Shown here in pieces: positions 17,110 through 26,614 of a stretch of 64,000 nucleotides of DNA. Both the position numbers and the translations under genes were made by a program. Position 1 is the stretch's first letter. Each line of letters starts with the position of its first letter. The notes below the pieces were generated by a model. The model was given only the letters and a program-made list of their open reading frames with translations. It searched no databases and was not told the origin of the DNA. The DNA is from Planomicrobium stackebrandtii (GTDB lineage Bacteria; Bacillota; Bacilli; Bacillales_A; Planococcaceae), in assembly GCF_030814955.1 (NCBI RefSeq), contig NZ_JAUSWB010000005.1:124001-188000 (forward strand), read 5' to 3'.

Positions 17110-18309
17110 TTACTTATAAGCCAAAGCCGCCGCATCCGCGCGCTCTTTTTTGCCGTGCAGCATATAGTACAGGAATGCGGTTGCCAGAACTGCAAAGCCA
17201 AGAATGCCATACAGCGAGCTATAGCCGATTAACGGAATTACGAAGCCCAAAAGATAGGGGCCAAAGCCGAGTCCGGCATCCATCGAAATGAAAAATGTCG
17301 AAGTGGCAAGCCCCATTCGGTGAGGCGGTGTCAGCTTGACTGCCACGGCTTGTGCTGTTGACTGCATATTGCCGAAGCCAAAGCCGATCAATGCACCGGC
17401 AACCAGCAAGCCTGCACTGCTGCTCGAAAGGTTCAACAGGAACAAACCGGCTGCAAAAACGGCAAAGGCCGGATACATGATAAAGTTCGCACCTTTCAAA
17501 TCCATCAGCCGCCCGGTAAATGGCCGTGAAACCAATATTGCCAGCGCATAGACCAGGAAGAAATAGCTGGCGGCTTCCACTAAATTCTCTTCCATGGCGT
17601 AGAAATTGATGAAGGACAGAACACTGGAATAACAAAGGGCAATTGCCAGACAAACGAGCGCAATCGGCACAGCTTTCGGTTCAATGTAATCGGAAACTTT
17701 AAACCCTTTCGTTTCGTTAGAGAAAGGTGGAGCCTCGATGGGTGGTACATAAAGAAATAAAGAGACGATCAAACTGATGACACCCAACGCCAGACACAGC
17801 GAAAAAATCATTTCATAGCTGCTGTACTGGCTCATCATTAACCCAATGAACGGCCCAAAAGCAGTCGCCAATGTTGCACTGAGGCTGAAGTAGCCGATGC
17901 CTTCGCCTTTGCGCCTCATCGGAATGATCTGAGCAACGATGGTTCCGGCTGCCGTACTCGCCATCCCTAGGGTCATGCCGTGAAGAAAACGGTTGAGCAA
18001 AAGAAACGGCAAGCCAAAGTTCAGGAAATAGAAAAAGGTAGTCAGCGTAAACAAAGCAAGGCCGATGATCAAGGTCCGTTTACGGCCAATTTTATCGATG
18101 CTGCGGCCGATAATCAGCCTTCCAGCCAGTGCACCCAGGATGAAAATTCCGGTAACCAGACCGGCTTCACTCGTTGACGCGTTATATTCCTCGACGGCGT
18201 AAACGGCGATGGTGACCATCAAGAGATAGAAAATAAGGACCAAGAAAAAATTCACTAAAGCAGTGACGATAAAATCTTTTGTCCATAAAGCGGGTTTTGA
18301 GTTGTTCAA
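17110..18309 (-). CDS. MFS transporter
   Basis: About 399 residues with twelve predicted membrane helices. The MFS loop motif is visible as GRSIDKIGRKRTLI between helices 2 and 3. The start is taken as TTG at 18309 because AAGGAG lies eight bases before it; the reading to 18384 has no ribosome binding site. Drug or metabolite efflux is likely, but the substrate is unknown. It lies beside the HmoA-like gene but ends before a separate hairpin, so co-transcription is uncertain. Confidence 0.85.
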   Translation of the reverse strand: MNNSKPALWTKDFIVTALVNFFLVLIFYLLMVTIAVYAVEEYNASTSEAGLVTGIFILGALAGRLIIGRSIDKIGRKRTLIIGLALFTLTTFFYFLNFGLPFLLLNRFLHGMTLGMASTAAGTIVAQIIPMRRKGEGIGYFSLSATLATAFGPFIGLMMSQYSSYEMIFSLCLALGVISLIVSLFLYVPPIEAPPFSNETKGFKVSDYIEPKAVPIALVCLAIALCYSSVLSFINFYAMEENLVEAASYFFLVYALAILVSRPFTGRLMDLKGANFIMYPAFAVFAAGLFLLNLSSSSAGLLVAGALIGFGFGNMQSTAQAVAVKLTPPHRMGLATSTFFISMDAGLGFGPYLLGFVIPLIGYSSLYGILGFAVLATAFLYYMLHGKKERADAAALAYK

Positions 18310-18372
18310 TAGAAATGCTCCTTGCTGGGTAATGTAATTCCTGGGACAGAGAAAGGGATATCCACAAAAGAA

Positions 18373-18407
18373 ACAGACAGCCAAAATCAGGCTATCTGTC
18401 TTTTTTT
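18373..18407. terminator. Hairpin between haem monooxygenase and MFS genes
   Basis: ACAGACAGCC pairs with GGCTATCTGT (one mismatch) around loop AAAATCA; T7 follows on the plus strand and a broken T-run on the minus strand. Probably terminates the minus-strand gene at 18409. Confidence 0.6.
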
Positions 18408-18408
18408 A

Positions 18409-18753
18409 TTAGTTTGAAGTTTTCGCTTCGACAAGAGCGGCGATTTTGGTGATTACCAATTCACTGCCGAGCATCGGCGATTCTTTTTTCGGTTCATTGC
18501 TGTCTGAACTTGCTTCAGGGCGCTTATGGGCTTCCTTGAAGGTATCGCTGGTTTTCCAGGCTTCAAAGTTCTCCAGGTTCTCCCAGTACATGTTGACGTT
18601 CAATTCATCGTATTCGGTCAAGTTCTGAGTAACTGTCACTTCGACTTTGACGAAGCCTTCCATTTCTTGCAAAGCACCTGGCCGGGCAAAGTTAGGAGCC
18701 ATTTTTTCTGCGAATCCCGGTTTCATTTTAATACGGTTGGTTACGATATACAT
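18409..18753 (-). CDS. HmoA/IsdG-like haem-degrading monooxygenase
   Basis: 114 residues from the ATG at 18753, which has AAAGGAGA before it; an ATG at 18774 lies upstream of this site and is rejected. Ferredoxin-like antibiotic-biosynthesis-monooxygenase fold. The catalytic triad of the family appears as N6 (YIVTNRI), W in NFEAWK and H in FKEAHK. B. subtilis HmoA has similar length. Predicted to open haem and release iron, which fits the iron uptake genes nearby, but no Fur box was found here. Confidence 0.85.
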   Translation of the reverse strand: MYIVTNRIKMKPGFAEKMAPNFARPGALQEMEGFVKVEVTVTQNLTEYDELNVNMYWENLENFEAWKTSDTFKEAHKRPEASSDSNEPKKESPMLGSELVITKIAALVEAKTSN

Positions 18754-18916
18754 CAAGAATCTCTCCTTTTTCACTCAAATTTATGTTGCTCACTGTTACT
18801 AACTTTATCACATTCTGAAAAATGATGTGTATGCTGACGCTATCGATTATCTTTTTCTGTCCAATCCTCTTCCCGTAAACTATAATTGTAAGAATATTGG
18901 AAATGAGGTTGGATGC

Positions 18917-19729
18917 ATGACGCAACAAATAAAAAAATTTAGCTGGACAGGAAGCAACGCTCCTTACATCGATCAGCCCGACGTTCAGCAAATCGGCCGG
19001 GTGGTGGTTGGGCGATTTGGCGGAAATTCTGATGCTGGCCAGACCAAGAACGAAGATGGCTGCCTGGTCTGGGTCAACGAACAAGAGGACTGGGAATTCG
19101 TGGCGATTTTGGATGCGCATAATTCAGCCCAGAGTGCCGAACTGGTTATTGAACAAATAGTGCAGCATCAAACTGCACTCACTTCTCTGCTATCAGATAA
19201 GCTTGGTGTAAATTTTTTTAACGGATTTGAACGGAAATTGCTGGAACTATTCCAGGAACAGAGCTTTATGGAAGCATGCCGGTGCGTGCAGGGCGAGACA
19301 GCTTGTCTGATAGCGGTAAGAAAAGGAAAGTACTTGTACTGGTTTTCCATCGGGGATTGCCTGTTGTATGCTTTTCATCCAGAGCTTTCGGCTTTCGGCC
19401 AATACCAAATCAACCAGCGCCAGTTTTACGAATGGATCGGACAGGTGAACACGTTCGAACAGCAAATTCCATGCTTCAGCAGCGGTGTAAGGGAGTTGCG
19501 GCAAGGAGAAAATCAGCTTCTACTGGCAACAGACGGACTGGTGGAATGTCCAGGTGCGGTATTTGCCGAGCCTAAAAGCATATGGCACCAGTGCAAGGGA
19601 GCCGCATCAACTGACGGGGTGGCTGCGTTACTGGCAACTATCCAGAAAAACCACGTTCGCGACAGCGCGACCGTGGTTTCGTGGAAAGTGGATGTACCGG
19701 AACAGGCAAGCTATGCCAGCAATCAGTAG
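18917..19729 (+). CDS. PP2C-family protein phosphatase-like protein
   Basis: About 270 residues from the ATG at 18917 (GAGGTTGG upstream). PP2C metal-site motifs are present but compact: GNSDAGQTKNEDG near 39-51, LDAHNSAQSAEL near 67-78 (usually DGHGG) and LLATDGLVE near 204. The DGHGG loop is altered to DAHNS, so activity is uncertain. Monocistronic; its stop codon overlaps the convergent histidine phosphatase gene by seven bases. Confidence 0.8.
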   Translation: MTQQIKKFSWTGSNAPYIDQPDVQQIGRVVVGRFGGNSDAGQTKNEDGCLVWVNEQEDWEFVAILDAHNSAQSAELVIEQIVQHQTALTSLLSDKLGVNFFNGFERKLLELFQEQSFMEACRCVQGETACLIAVRKGKYLYWFSIGDCLLYAFHPELSAFGQYQINQRQFYEWIGQVNTFEQQIPCFSSGVRELRQGENQLLLATDGLVECPGAVFAEPKSIWHQCKGAASTDGVAALLATIQKNHVRDSATVVSWKVDVPEQASYASNQ

Positions 19730-20316
19730 CTTTCGCTCTTTGCCAGATGGACCGTGCAATTAAACAGGGAGCAATCCCAGCGGCTATCAGCATTTTTTAA
19801 AATTGTAATGGACGTATTGTCCATGGAGGTTTCCTTGAATTTTTCGGGCATGAGTTTTTGGAGCATAAGGCCGATCAAAGCTCCGTGGCTGACCAGCAGC
19901 ACACGCTGGCCATGAAAATTTTCCAGAATGTCCTCGAGGCAGGCCAACCCCCGTTCGGTTGCCTCCCCCAGGTCCTCCATCGCCAAATCGAGATTTCGCC
20001 AGTCGGGTCCCCATTTTTCAAGGCGCTCTCTTTCTGTCGTGCCTTCAATTTTGCCGCCGCTTCTTTCACGCAGCCGCGTATCGAAATGGCTGACGGGCAA
20101 ATAGAGCGTTCGGCCAATAATTTCAGCTGTCTCTTTTGCACGGGACAAGTCGCTTGAGATGATCAAGTCCCAACTTTCTTCAGCCGCAAGGCGGTTTGCA
20201 AGCGACTCGGCCTGCTGGCGTCCCGTTTCATTGAGCGGGACATCCGAAGATCCTTGGGCAATGCCCTGTATGTTCCAATCCGTTATGCCGTGCCGTACCA
20301 ATCCAATTGTTGTCAA
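19723..20316 (-). CDS. Histidine phosphatase family protein (phosphoglycerate mutase-like)
   Basis: Approximately 197 residues. The catalytic RHG motif is in GLVRHGITDWN at the N-terminus; the second His is in LLVSHGALIG. The start is taken as TTG at 20316, nine bases after AAAGGAG; the ATG at 20325 touches the ribosome binding site. Likely a small-molecule phosphatase (CobC/PhoE-like); the substrate is unknown. Confidence 0.87.
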   Translation of the reverse strand: MTTIGLVRHGITDWNIQGIAQGSSDVPLNETGRQQAESLANRLAAEESWDLIISSDLSRAKETAEIIGRTLYLPVSHFDTRLRERSGGKIEGTTERERLEKWGPDWRNLDLAMEDLGEATERGLACLEDILENFHGQRVLLVSHGALIGLMLQKLMPEKFKETSMDNTSITILKNADSRWDCSLFNCTVHLAKSESY

Positions 20317-20380
20317 TGGAGCCATCTCCTTTGGTGAATTACTTACCAGCATAACGGAATCAACGGATTTTAAAAAGTGA

Positions 20381-20404
20381 GGCAGCCTAAAAAGGCAGCC
20401 TCCT
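20381..20404 (-). terminator. Possible terminator after the dicarboxylate symporter
   Basis: GAGGC-A-GCCT pairs with AGGC-A-GCCTC, with one internal A-A mismatch, just downstream of the minus-strand stop codon. The minus strand continues ACTTTTTAAA. Confidence 0.55.
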
Positions 20405-20412
20405 TTATCATA

Positions 20413-21636
20413 TTATGCGGTTTTTCGTTTCTTTTCGTTTTTATCAATCACCGTGGTTCCGACCAGGTCGCCGGTAATGTTCAAAGCGGTGCAGCCCATT
20501 CCGACTAAAGCATCAATAGAAACCAGCAATGCGACAGCTTCCATCGGCAAGCCCAATTGGACAAATACAGTGGCAATCATGACTATTCCAGCACCCGGAA
20601 CGCCAGCGGTTCCGATAGACGCCAGAGTTCCGACCAGCACCACCATCAGCATTTCGGACAGGCTTAACGGATCTCCCACGAGATTCGCAGCAAAAACGGC
20701 TGATACAGCAATCCGGATGGCGGCCCCGTCCATATTAATGGTCGCGCCGAGCGGCAGGCTGAATCCATACAGGCTTTTCGAAAGCCCCAGATTTTTAGCG
20801 GCATCCAAGGTCAATGGCAACGTCCCCGAACTGCTTTGTGTAACAAATGCAGTCAGCATCGGAGTGCGTGCCTGTTTGAAGAACTGACCGGGCTTTACTT
20901 TGAATATGAGCAAAACCGACGTATAGAGAAGCACTTGCGCAATCAGGGCCACGTACAATACGAGGACCATTTCACCGAGTGACAAAAGCGTATTGAAGCC
21001 TTGGCTTCCGACAGTCTCAGCCATAATGGCGAAAATTCCGATCGGCACGTATTGCAAAACGGCCTTTAATACCAGCATGGTCATTTCGTTCAGCGCATTT
21101 ACGGTTTTGTACAAATGCTCGCCTAGGCTTTCCAATTCACTGGAATGGCGCATATAGGACAGCGCGATGCCAAAAGCGAAGGCGGTGAAAATGATGCCAA
21201 GCAGATTCAGCTCGGTAAAAGCTGTGAAAATATTTGAAGGGACAATGTTCAGCAGGACACTGACGATTCCAGGGTTTTCCGGAACATCAAAAGTTTCATT
21301 GCCCTGCAGCTGCATGCCGGTGCCCGGCTGAAAAAAACTGGCTACGGCCAATCCGACAATAATAGCGAACGCAGAACTGAGGGTATAGTAAGCGAAGACC
21401 TTGCCACCCATTCTTCCAAGATCTCCGATGGAAGATTGGTTAATGCCGACCATCATAGTAAAAAGAATCAGCGGAATGATCAGGAAGGTCAATAAGTTCA
21501 GCAGCAAATCGCCAAGCGGAGCCAGAACAGCTGCCTGTTCCCCAAATATCAAACCGACGCCGACGCCGAGTATGAGTGCAATGGTAATTTTAAAAATCAA
21601 TGAAGCATTGACATAGTATCTCCAAGCGGTTTTCAT
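20413..21636 (-). CDS. Dicarboxylate/amino acid:cation symporter (DAACS family)
   Basis: 407 residues with eight helices plus two re-entrant loops. Signatures are the serine-rich hairpin TQSSSGTLPLTL near 270, NMDGAAI near 302 and the C-terminal NITGD near 388. Imports glutamate, aspartate or C4-dicarboxylates with Na+ or H+ (GltP/GltT/DctA group); the substrate cannot be fixed. AAGGAGTG precedes the ATG. Monocistronic. Confidence 0.92.
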   Translation of the reverse strand: MKTAWRYYVNASLIFKITIALILGVGVGLIFGEQAAVLAPLGDLLLNLLTFLIIPLILFTMMVGINQSSIGDLGRMGGKVFAYYTLSSAFAIIVGLAVASFFQPGTGMQLQGNETFDVPENPGIVSVLLNIVPSNIFTAFTELNLLGIIFTAFAFGIALSYMRHSSELESLGEHLYKTVNALNEMTMLVLKAVLQYVPIGIFAIMAETVGSQGFNTLLSLGEMVLVLYVALIAQVLLYTSVLLIFKVKPGQFFKQARTPMLTAFVTQSSSGTLPLTLDAAKNLGLSKSLYGFSLPLGATINMDGAAIRIAVSAVFAANLVGDPLSLSEMLMVVLVGTLASIGTAGVPGAGIVMIATVFVQLGLPMEAVALLVSIDALVGMGCTALNITGDLVGTTVIDKNEKKRKTA

Positions 21637-21785
21637 AGTCTCACTCCTTGTTTAAACTAGTAATCCTTATAAAATCTATCGGAATTAACCCTCCTAACTT
21701 ATAACAGAGTGAGCGGGCCTGTCAAAATGTCTGCTTGCTGTTCCACAGAACAAATGCAAAAGACAGAGAGAACGTCTGGCAACCA

Positions 21786-21830
21786 AATAACCCCCAAACA
21801 GCGCCACCCGAGGCCTGTTTGGGGGTTATT
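21786..21830. terminator. Long hairpin at the end of the GGDEF gene
   Basis: A perfect 16-bp stem (21786-21801 with 21815-21830) overlaps the first base of the GGDEF stop codon. There is no good T-run on either strand, so it may act as an mRNA 3' end stabiliser or weak terminator. Confidence 0.55.
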
Positions 21831-23719
21831 CAGATCGTTTCTTTGCTGAATTGATAATGGCCTTTGCCATTGGCTTTGACCTCATACATGGCTTTATCGG
21901 CTTTCTTCATTAGATCCATAGGGGTCGAAGCATCTAATGGATAAACAGCAATGCCGATGCTTGGCGGGCTGAAAATTTCAGCGCCGTTAATGTGATGTGC
22001 TTGCTTTAGTGATTCAAGGATTTTTTCAGCCGTTTGTGCAACAGCTTCCAACCCGCTGACATGGCGCATGATTAATGTGAATTCATCTCCACCGTGACGG
22101 GCAACAAGGTCATGATCATTGACACAGCCCGTAATCCTGTTTGCAACAGAGATCAGCAGCTCATCTCCGATATCATGCCCCAATGTATCGTTAACTTCTT
22201 TAAAGTGATCCAGATCGATAAACATGACGGCAAACATTTCGTTCAGCAGTTCGCCTTCTGACACCGCCTTTTTTAAAGACTCTCCAAAATACAGCCGATT
22301 TGCCAAGCCAGTCAACGGGTCATGATAAGCTAAAAACTGAATTTTTTCTTCGTTTTTCTTATTCTCTGTAATGTCTTTGCCGATGCCAAAGATGCCGACA
22401 ATATCGTTTCGAACCATAATCGGAATGTTGGTGATACTGAGGTAATGGAATTCACCGAACCGGCTGCGCATCGGCACTTCGTAGCTTTGCGGCTGGCCCC
22501 GCAAGGCATTTTCCAAATACTGAGCAGCTTGGAGCTGCATTTCCTTTTCAATGAATAAAGAGCTTGAAAGGCCAAGCAACTCGTCTTTCTCATACCCGAA
22601 AAGAGCATTGCTGGATGGATTAGCGCTTTCAAAGCGCCCGGTCACATCAAGTGAATAGACAGCATCCGGATGATAATCAAACAAAGACTTATAGCGCTGC
22701 TCACTTACATCAAGCTGCTCGGTTTTATCCTGGTATTTCTGAAGCAATTGCTGATTTTCCGAAATAATTATAATTTGCCTGAATATGACCAATAGGATGG
22801 AAATTCCTGAACCGATTGTCACCACATAAATACCAGAAGAGCGGGAGGCCATGAAAAAGAACAAAATCAAAACGGTAACGTAAGGAAGGGAAAGGCGAAG
22901 GAAATCCAGCTGCTGTACAGGTTTTTCATCTAGTAAAGCTGCTTCGGGATCCAATGGTTGTGCAGTGCTCAAAAATCCGGAAAAACCTATTAATAGGACG
23001 GCCAAAGCGAATAGAGGATCAATCAGGCTGCCTGAATGGTATTGATCCACAGAAATTAAGTACACATAGGCAGAATCAGCAATGATTTGAAAAAATAGTC
23101 CCAGCGAAAGAAAAAACAGGCTCTTGTTGAACGTAGATTTCTGTATCCCGAGGTAAATACTGAGTACTCCAAGCAAAAGGGTTAAATCACCTATTGGATA
23201 AGCCAGCGAAACAAGTAGGGGATATGTCGCAATATCGCCGACTTCAATAATCGGACTGAGCAGAAAATGCCAGCTGAACGTAGCAGCAACGACCATGACG
23301 ATCAGCACGTCGAAAAAGAATTTTATAAACTGATGCTTTTTTGTTTCCTTAACCAACTTAAATGAAAAAGCTGCCAAGTAAAAACCAAATTGAAGCAAGT
23401 AAAATAGGTCGGGAGGTCCTGGAAAAGGAACTTCACCAAACAAGAGGTTTTCATAAATTATCCATAGAACCTCGGCGACAAAGTAATTCAAAGTACCGAT
23501 CGCGAGGAGCAGCCAAAAGACTTTTTCGTTGCCTGTACTTTTGCGTGAAGTTTGGAAAAGCCAGACTGAAGCAATCAGACAGCCTATGCTGGAAAGAACA
23601 TTCCCGCCTAATGTCAAAACAGCTTCATTGTCTGCCCAGACATTCAACCAGACAAAATACAGCAGTGCGTAAAATATAATGAAACTAAGAGCCAGCCGTT
23701 TTTTATTGTTAGATTTCAT
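21830..23719 (-). CDS. Membrane-bound PAS-GGDEF diguanylate cyclase
   Basis: About 629 residues from the ATG at 23719 (GAGGT eight bases upstream). Nine or ten hydrophobic segments fill residues 1-310, followed by a short coiled coil, a PAS domain (~335-455, DVTGRFESANPSSNALFGYE) and a GGDEF domain (~460-625). The catalytic motif is intact as HGGDEF, with LDHFKEVNDTLGHDIGDELL preceding it, so it should make c-di-GMP. No RxxD inhibitory site was clearly seen. No EAL domain is attached. Confidence 0.93.
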   Translation of the reverse strand: MKSNNKKRLALSFIIFYALLYFVWLNVWADNEAVLTLGGNVLSSIGCLIASVWLFQTSRKSTGNEKVFWLLLAIGTLNYFVAEVLWIIYENLLFGEVPFPGPPDLFYLLQFGFYLAAFSFKLVKETKKHQFIKFFFDVLIVMVVAATFSWHFLLSPIIEVGDIATYPLLVSLAYPIGDLTLLLGVLSIYLGIQKSTFNKSLFFLSLGLFFQIIADSAYVYLISVDQYHSGSLIDPLFALAVLLIGFSGFLSTAQPLDPEAALLDEKPVQQLDFLRLSLPYVTVLILFFFMASRSSGIYVVTIGSGISILLVIFRQIIIISENQQLLQKYQDKTEQLDVSEQRYKSLFDYHPDAVYSLDVTGRFESANPSSNALFGYEKDELLGLSSSLFIEKEMQLQAAQYLENALRGQPQSYEVPMRSRFGEFHYLSITNIPIMVRNDIVGIFGIGKDITENKKNEEKIQFLAYHDPLTGLANRLYFGESLKKAVSEGELLNEMFAVMFIDLDHFKEVNDTLGHDIGDELLISVANRITGCVNDHDLVARHGGDEFTLIMRHVSGLEAVAQTAEKILESLKQAHHINGAEIFSPPSIGIAVYPLDASTPMDLMKKADKAMYEVKANGKGHYQFSKETI

Positions 23720-23933
23720 TGGATAAACCTCACTGCTCAAAAATCGAAATTAGTTAAGCTCCAGAACAGAGAGTTAACGGAGTATTCCCGGAAAAAGTGC
23801 TTGTTATCATAGTACGTTATATCTACTGTAAATATAATGCTTTTTTTTATTATTTTAAGAAAAAATTATAAAAACTAAATTAAAAAAATATCTCTGCCGA
23901 ATTGCACGACCAGATAACGTTGATTTACAGAAA

Positions 23934-23966
23934 AAAGCCTCCTTCTATTAGAATAGAGGAGGCTTT
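23934..23966 (-). terminator. Terminator after the aldo/keto reductase
   Basis: AAGCCTCCTTCTATT pairs with AATAGAGGAGGCTT (one bulge); the minus strand ends in TTTTTT. Located 8 bases after the stop codon. The remainder of 23720-23933 is AT-rich and holds the GGDEF promoter. Confidence 0.85.
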
Positions 23967-23973
23967 TGTGGAA

Positions 23974-24813
23974 TTAAAAATCATAGTTGTCCGGATCCGG
24001 ACCGACTCGACGGTTTTCGTTCAATTGTGAAATCCGTTGCATATCATCATCTGTAAGTTCAAAATCGAAAATCTGCGAATTTTGGATAATCCGCACTTCT
24101 TTAATGGATTTTGGAATGGTCACGACGCCATTTTGAAGATCCCAGCGAAGGATGACCTGTGCAACCGTTTTTTCAGTTTTGGCCGCAATTTCCACAAGCA
24201 AAGGATGATTCAGCAGTTCACCCTGCATTAAAGGAGACCAGGCTTCAAGCTGGATGTTATGCGCTTTGCAGAACTCATGCAATTCTTGCTGAGCCAGACG
24301 CGGATGGTATTCAACCTGATCGATCATGGGCATGATTTCTGCGTCTTTCATTAATTCCTCCAGGTGATGGATATGGAAGTTGCTGACGCCAATCGCTTTG
24401 ACACGTCCTTCTTTGTACAAGGTTTCCAAAGCGCGCCACGCATCTTTGAATTTTCCTTCAACCGGCCAGTGGATCAAATACAGATCCAGATAATCCAGGC
24501 CCAGTTTTTTCAGGCTGGTTTCATAGGCAGCGAGAGTCTCTTCATAGCCCAAATCTGAATTCCATACTTTCGAAGTGACAAAAAGCTCTTCTCTTGAAAT
24601 GTCCGCTTTTTCCAATCCTTCGCGAATTCCCTGGCCAACGCCGTCTTCGTTGCCATAAGCTGCCGCTGTATCAATGCTGCGGTAGCCATGGGCAATCGCA
24701 GTACTGACTGCATCGATAACTTCCGATCCTTCGTTGACTTTAAATACGCCGAGGCCGAGCCAGGGCATGTTAACGCCGTTGTGCAAAGTAGTAGTATCCT
24801 GTAAGTTCTTCAT
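23974..24813 (-). CDS. Aldo/keto reductase
   Basis: 279 residues from the ATG at 24813, eight bases after GGAGG; two earlier ATGs crowd the ribosome binding site. Catalytic tetrad: D48, Y53, K82 and H115 (in LIHWP). NADPH-binding tail IPKSIKEVRI present. Close to the Bacillus YvgN/YtbE group, which reduces methylglyoxal and other aldehydes. It follows the MFS gene by 16 bases, so the two form an operon controlled by the divergent HxlR regulator. Confidence 0.92.
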   Translation of the reverse strand: MKNLQDTTTLHNGVNMPWLGLGVFKVNEGSEVIDAVSTAIAHGYRSIDTAAAYGNEDGVGQGIREGLEKADISREELFVTSKVWNSDLGYEETLAAYETSLKKLGLDYLDLYLIHWPVEGKFKDAWRALETLYKEGRVKAIGVSNFHIHHLEELMKDAEIMPMIDQVEYHPRLAQQELHEFCKAHNIQLEAWSPLMQGELLNHPLLVEIAAKTEKTVAQVILRWDLQNGVVTIPKSIKEVRIIQNSQIFDFELTDDDMQRISQLNENRRVGPDPDNYDF

Positions 24814-24829
24814 TTTCATCATCCTCCAG

Positions 24830-26056
24830 TTAGTTGATTGGTGTTTCGTGCAATTGGTGTGGAACGGTTTGGGTGCGTGTTTCTTTGTTTTCCAAGTGAC
24901 GGCTCCATGCGCTCAGTAAAACAGCGCCGAAAACCATGATGGCACCAATCCACGATGTATGGATGAGGCCAATTGAGTCAGCCACTAAGCCTCCCAGAAA
25001 CGCGCCAATGGCAATGCCGGCATTAAACGCAGAGATGTTGATGGCTGATGCCACATCCACTGCACTCGGTACGTAGCGCTCCGCAAGCATCACTGCATAA
25101 ACCTGCAGTCCCGGAACATTCATGAAAGCGAAAAGGCCCATAATGATGATGGTGATGAGGCCGGCGATTTTGAACGGCGCGGTAAAAGCCAGGACAAGCA
25201 AAATGACCGATTGAATCAGGAACATATAGAACAAGGCTTTGATTGGATTCTGGTTGGCAAGCTTGCCGCCAACCGTATTGCCGATGGCGATGGCAATACC
25301 ATAGATTACCAGAATGAGCGTGACTGTTCCTGCCTCAAATCCGCTTACTTCCTGCAGCAATGGAGACAGGTAAGTGAATACCACGAACGTGCCGCCATAA
25401 CCAAGGGCTGTAATCGCAAAAACCAGCAGCAGCCGGCCGTTTGTCACCAATTTCACTTGGTCACGGAAAGAAGTGCGGACAGCTTTCTTCAAGTCAGCCG
25501 GAATCCAGACACTGTTTCCGATAAACGCGATAATCCCGATGACGACAATGGCCATGAACGCTGCGCGCCAGCCAAACTGCTGCCCCAGGAATGTACCGAA
25601 AGGAACGCCTGTGACCGTAGCGACAGTCAATCCGGTGAACATGATCGCAATTGCGCTGGCTCGTTTGTTTTCAGGAACCAAGTCAGCGGCAATGGTAGCC
25701 CCGATAGCCATGAATACCCCGTGAGCAAGAGCTGAAACCACTCGTGCCATCAGCAGGACCCCGACTGTAGTTGCGGTCGCAGCAAGCACATTGCCGAGTA
25801 TGAATACCACCATGATCCACAGCAGCAGGGATTTTCGTGACATATTGGCTGTCAGTGACGTCAGGACAGGCGCACCGAACATGACACCTAACGCATAAAG
25901 TGAAACCGTCAAGCCGGCTGTTGTAACGCTGATGGTCAAATCCTCCGCAATCATCGGCAACAGGCCAACGCTGATGAATTCGGTCGTGCCGATGGCAAAC
26001 GCGCTGAGTGCCAGTGCCAATAAGGCTAAGGTGCTTCTTTTTTTATTAATAGACAT
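24830..26056 (-). CDS. MFS exporter (AraJ/PbuE-like)
   Basis: 408 residues from the ATG at 26056, preceded by GGAGGAG. Twelve helices; the N-terminal block FAIGTTEFISVGLLP is typical of the DHA1 efflux group that includes arabinose, purine and chloramphenicol exporters. Likely exports a toxic small molecule whose aldehyde form is handled by the reductase, but the substrate is unknown. Divergent from the HxlR gene. Confidence 0.88.
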   Translation of the reverse strand: MSINKKRSTLALLALALSAFAIGTTEFISVGLLPMIAEDLTISVTTAGLTVSLYALGVMFGAPVLTSLTANMSRKSLLLWIMVVFILGNVLAATATTVGVLLMARVVSALAHGVFMAIGATIAADLVPENKRASAIAIMFTGLTVATVTGVPFGTFLGQQFGWRAAFMAIVVIGIIAFIGNSVWIPADLKKAVRTSFRDQVKLVTNGRLLLVFAITALGYGGTFVVFTYLSPLLQEVSGFEAGTVTLILVIYGIAIAIGNTVGGKLANQNPIKALFYMFLIQSVILLVLAFTAPFKIAGLITIIIMGLFAFMNVPGLQVYAVMLAERYVPSAVDVASAINISAFNAGIAIGAFLGGLVADSIGLIHTSWIGAIMVFGAVLLSAWSRHLENKETRTQTVPHQLHETPIN

Positions 26057-26141
26057 ATTTTTCTCCTCCAAATAGGTTTTCATCAATCAATTTCGGTCGA
26101 TAAATGCTAGTATGTGGTATGGAGTAAACAAAAGGAAGTAC

Positions 26142-26155
26142 GCACTTTAAAGTGC
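26142..26155. promoter_or_regulatory. Candidate HxlR operator
   Basis: GCACTTTAAAGTGC is a perfect 14-bp palindrome in the 140-bp divergent region, and a second half-like copy (ACTTTTTAGTGC) follows at about 26163-26174. Its position fits a site for the regulator encoded at 26197. Confidence 0.6.
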
Positions 26156-26196
26156 TGTAGATACTTTTTAGTGCCTATTAGAAAGGGAGTAGCGCA

Positions 26197-26556
26197 ATGG
26201 AGAAGAAATACAATATATCTGTAGAGGCAACTTTGGAAGTGATCGGAGGCAAATGGAAAACCGTCATTCTTTGCCATTTGATGCGCGGCAAAAAACGGAC
26301 CAGTGAACTGAAACGGCTCATGCCGGACATCACCCAGAAAATGTTGACGCAGCAACTGCGTGAACTTGAAAGTGATGGAGTCATCAACCGCATTGTCTAC
26401 AACCAGGTCCCGCCAAAAGTAGAGTATGAGCTGAGCGAATACGGCATTAGCTTGGAAGGAATCTTGAATTCCCTTTGTTCATGGGGCGACATGCACCTGA
26501 CAAAAGTGTATGGGGATAAATCTGCTGTATTGCAGGAAGGGATTTTGAATGAATAG
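26197..26556 (+). CDS. HxlR-family transcriptional regulator
   Basis: 119 residues, single winged helix. The family pattern GGKWKTVILCHLMRGKKR near 18-35 and the recognition region ITQKMLTQQLRELESDG near 46-62 are clear, as is PPKVEYELSEYG in the wing. HxlR proteins respond to aldehydes, quinones or oxidants in known cases. Divergent position implies control of the MFS/aldo-keto reductase pair and itself. Confidence 0.9.
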   Translation: MEKKYNISVEATLEVIGGKWKTVILCHLMRGKKRTSELKRLMPDITQKMLTQQLRELESDGVINRIVYNQVPPKVEYELSEYGISLEGILNSLCSWGDMHLTKVYGDKSAVLQEGILNE

Positions 26557-26570
26557 GTGTTAAAAATACA

Positions 26571-26600
26571 TTTACAGGCAATGGGATAAAATGCTAGGAT
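26571..26600 (+). promoter_or_regulatory. Promoter of the T-box leader
   Basis: TTTACA (26571-26576) and TAGGAT (26595-26600), 18 bases apart, about 25 bases before the first recognisable T-box element. Confidence 0.5.
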
Positions 26601-26614
26601 GTAAAAAACAAAAT

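Noticed and set aside
16932..17210. 92-residue minus-strand frame beside the MFS gene
   Set aside because: Overlaps the 3' end of the MFS gene in another frame, with no ribosome binding site and Cys/Arg/Trp-rich composition typical of a shadow frame.
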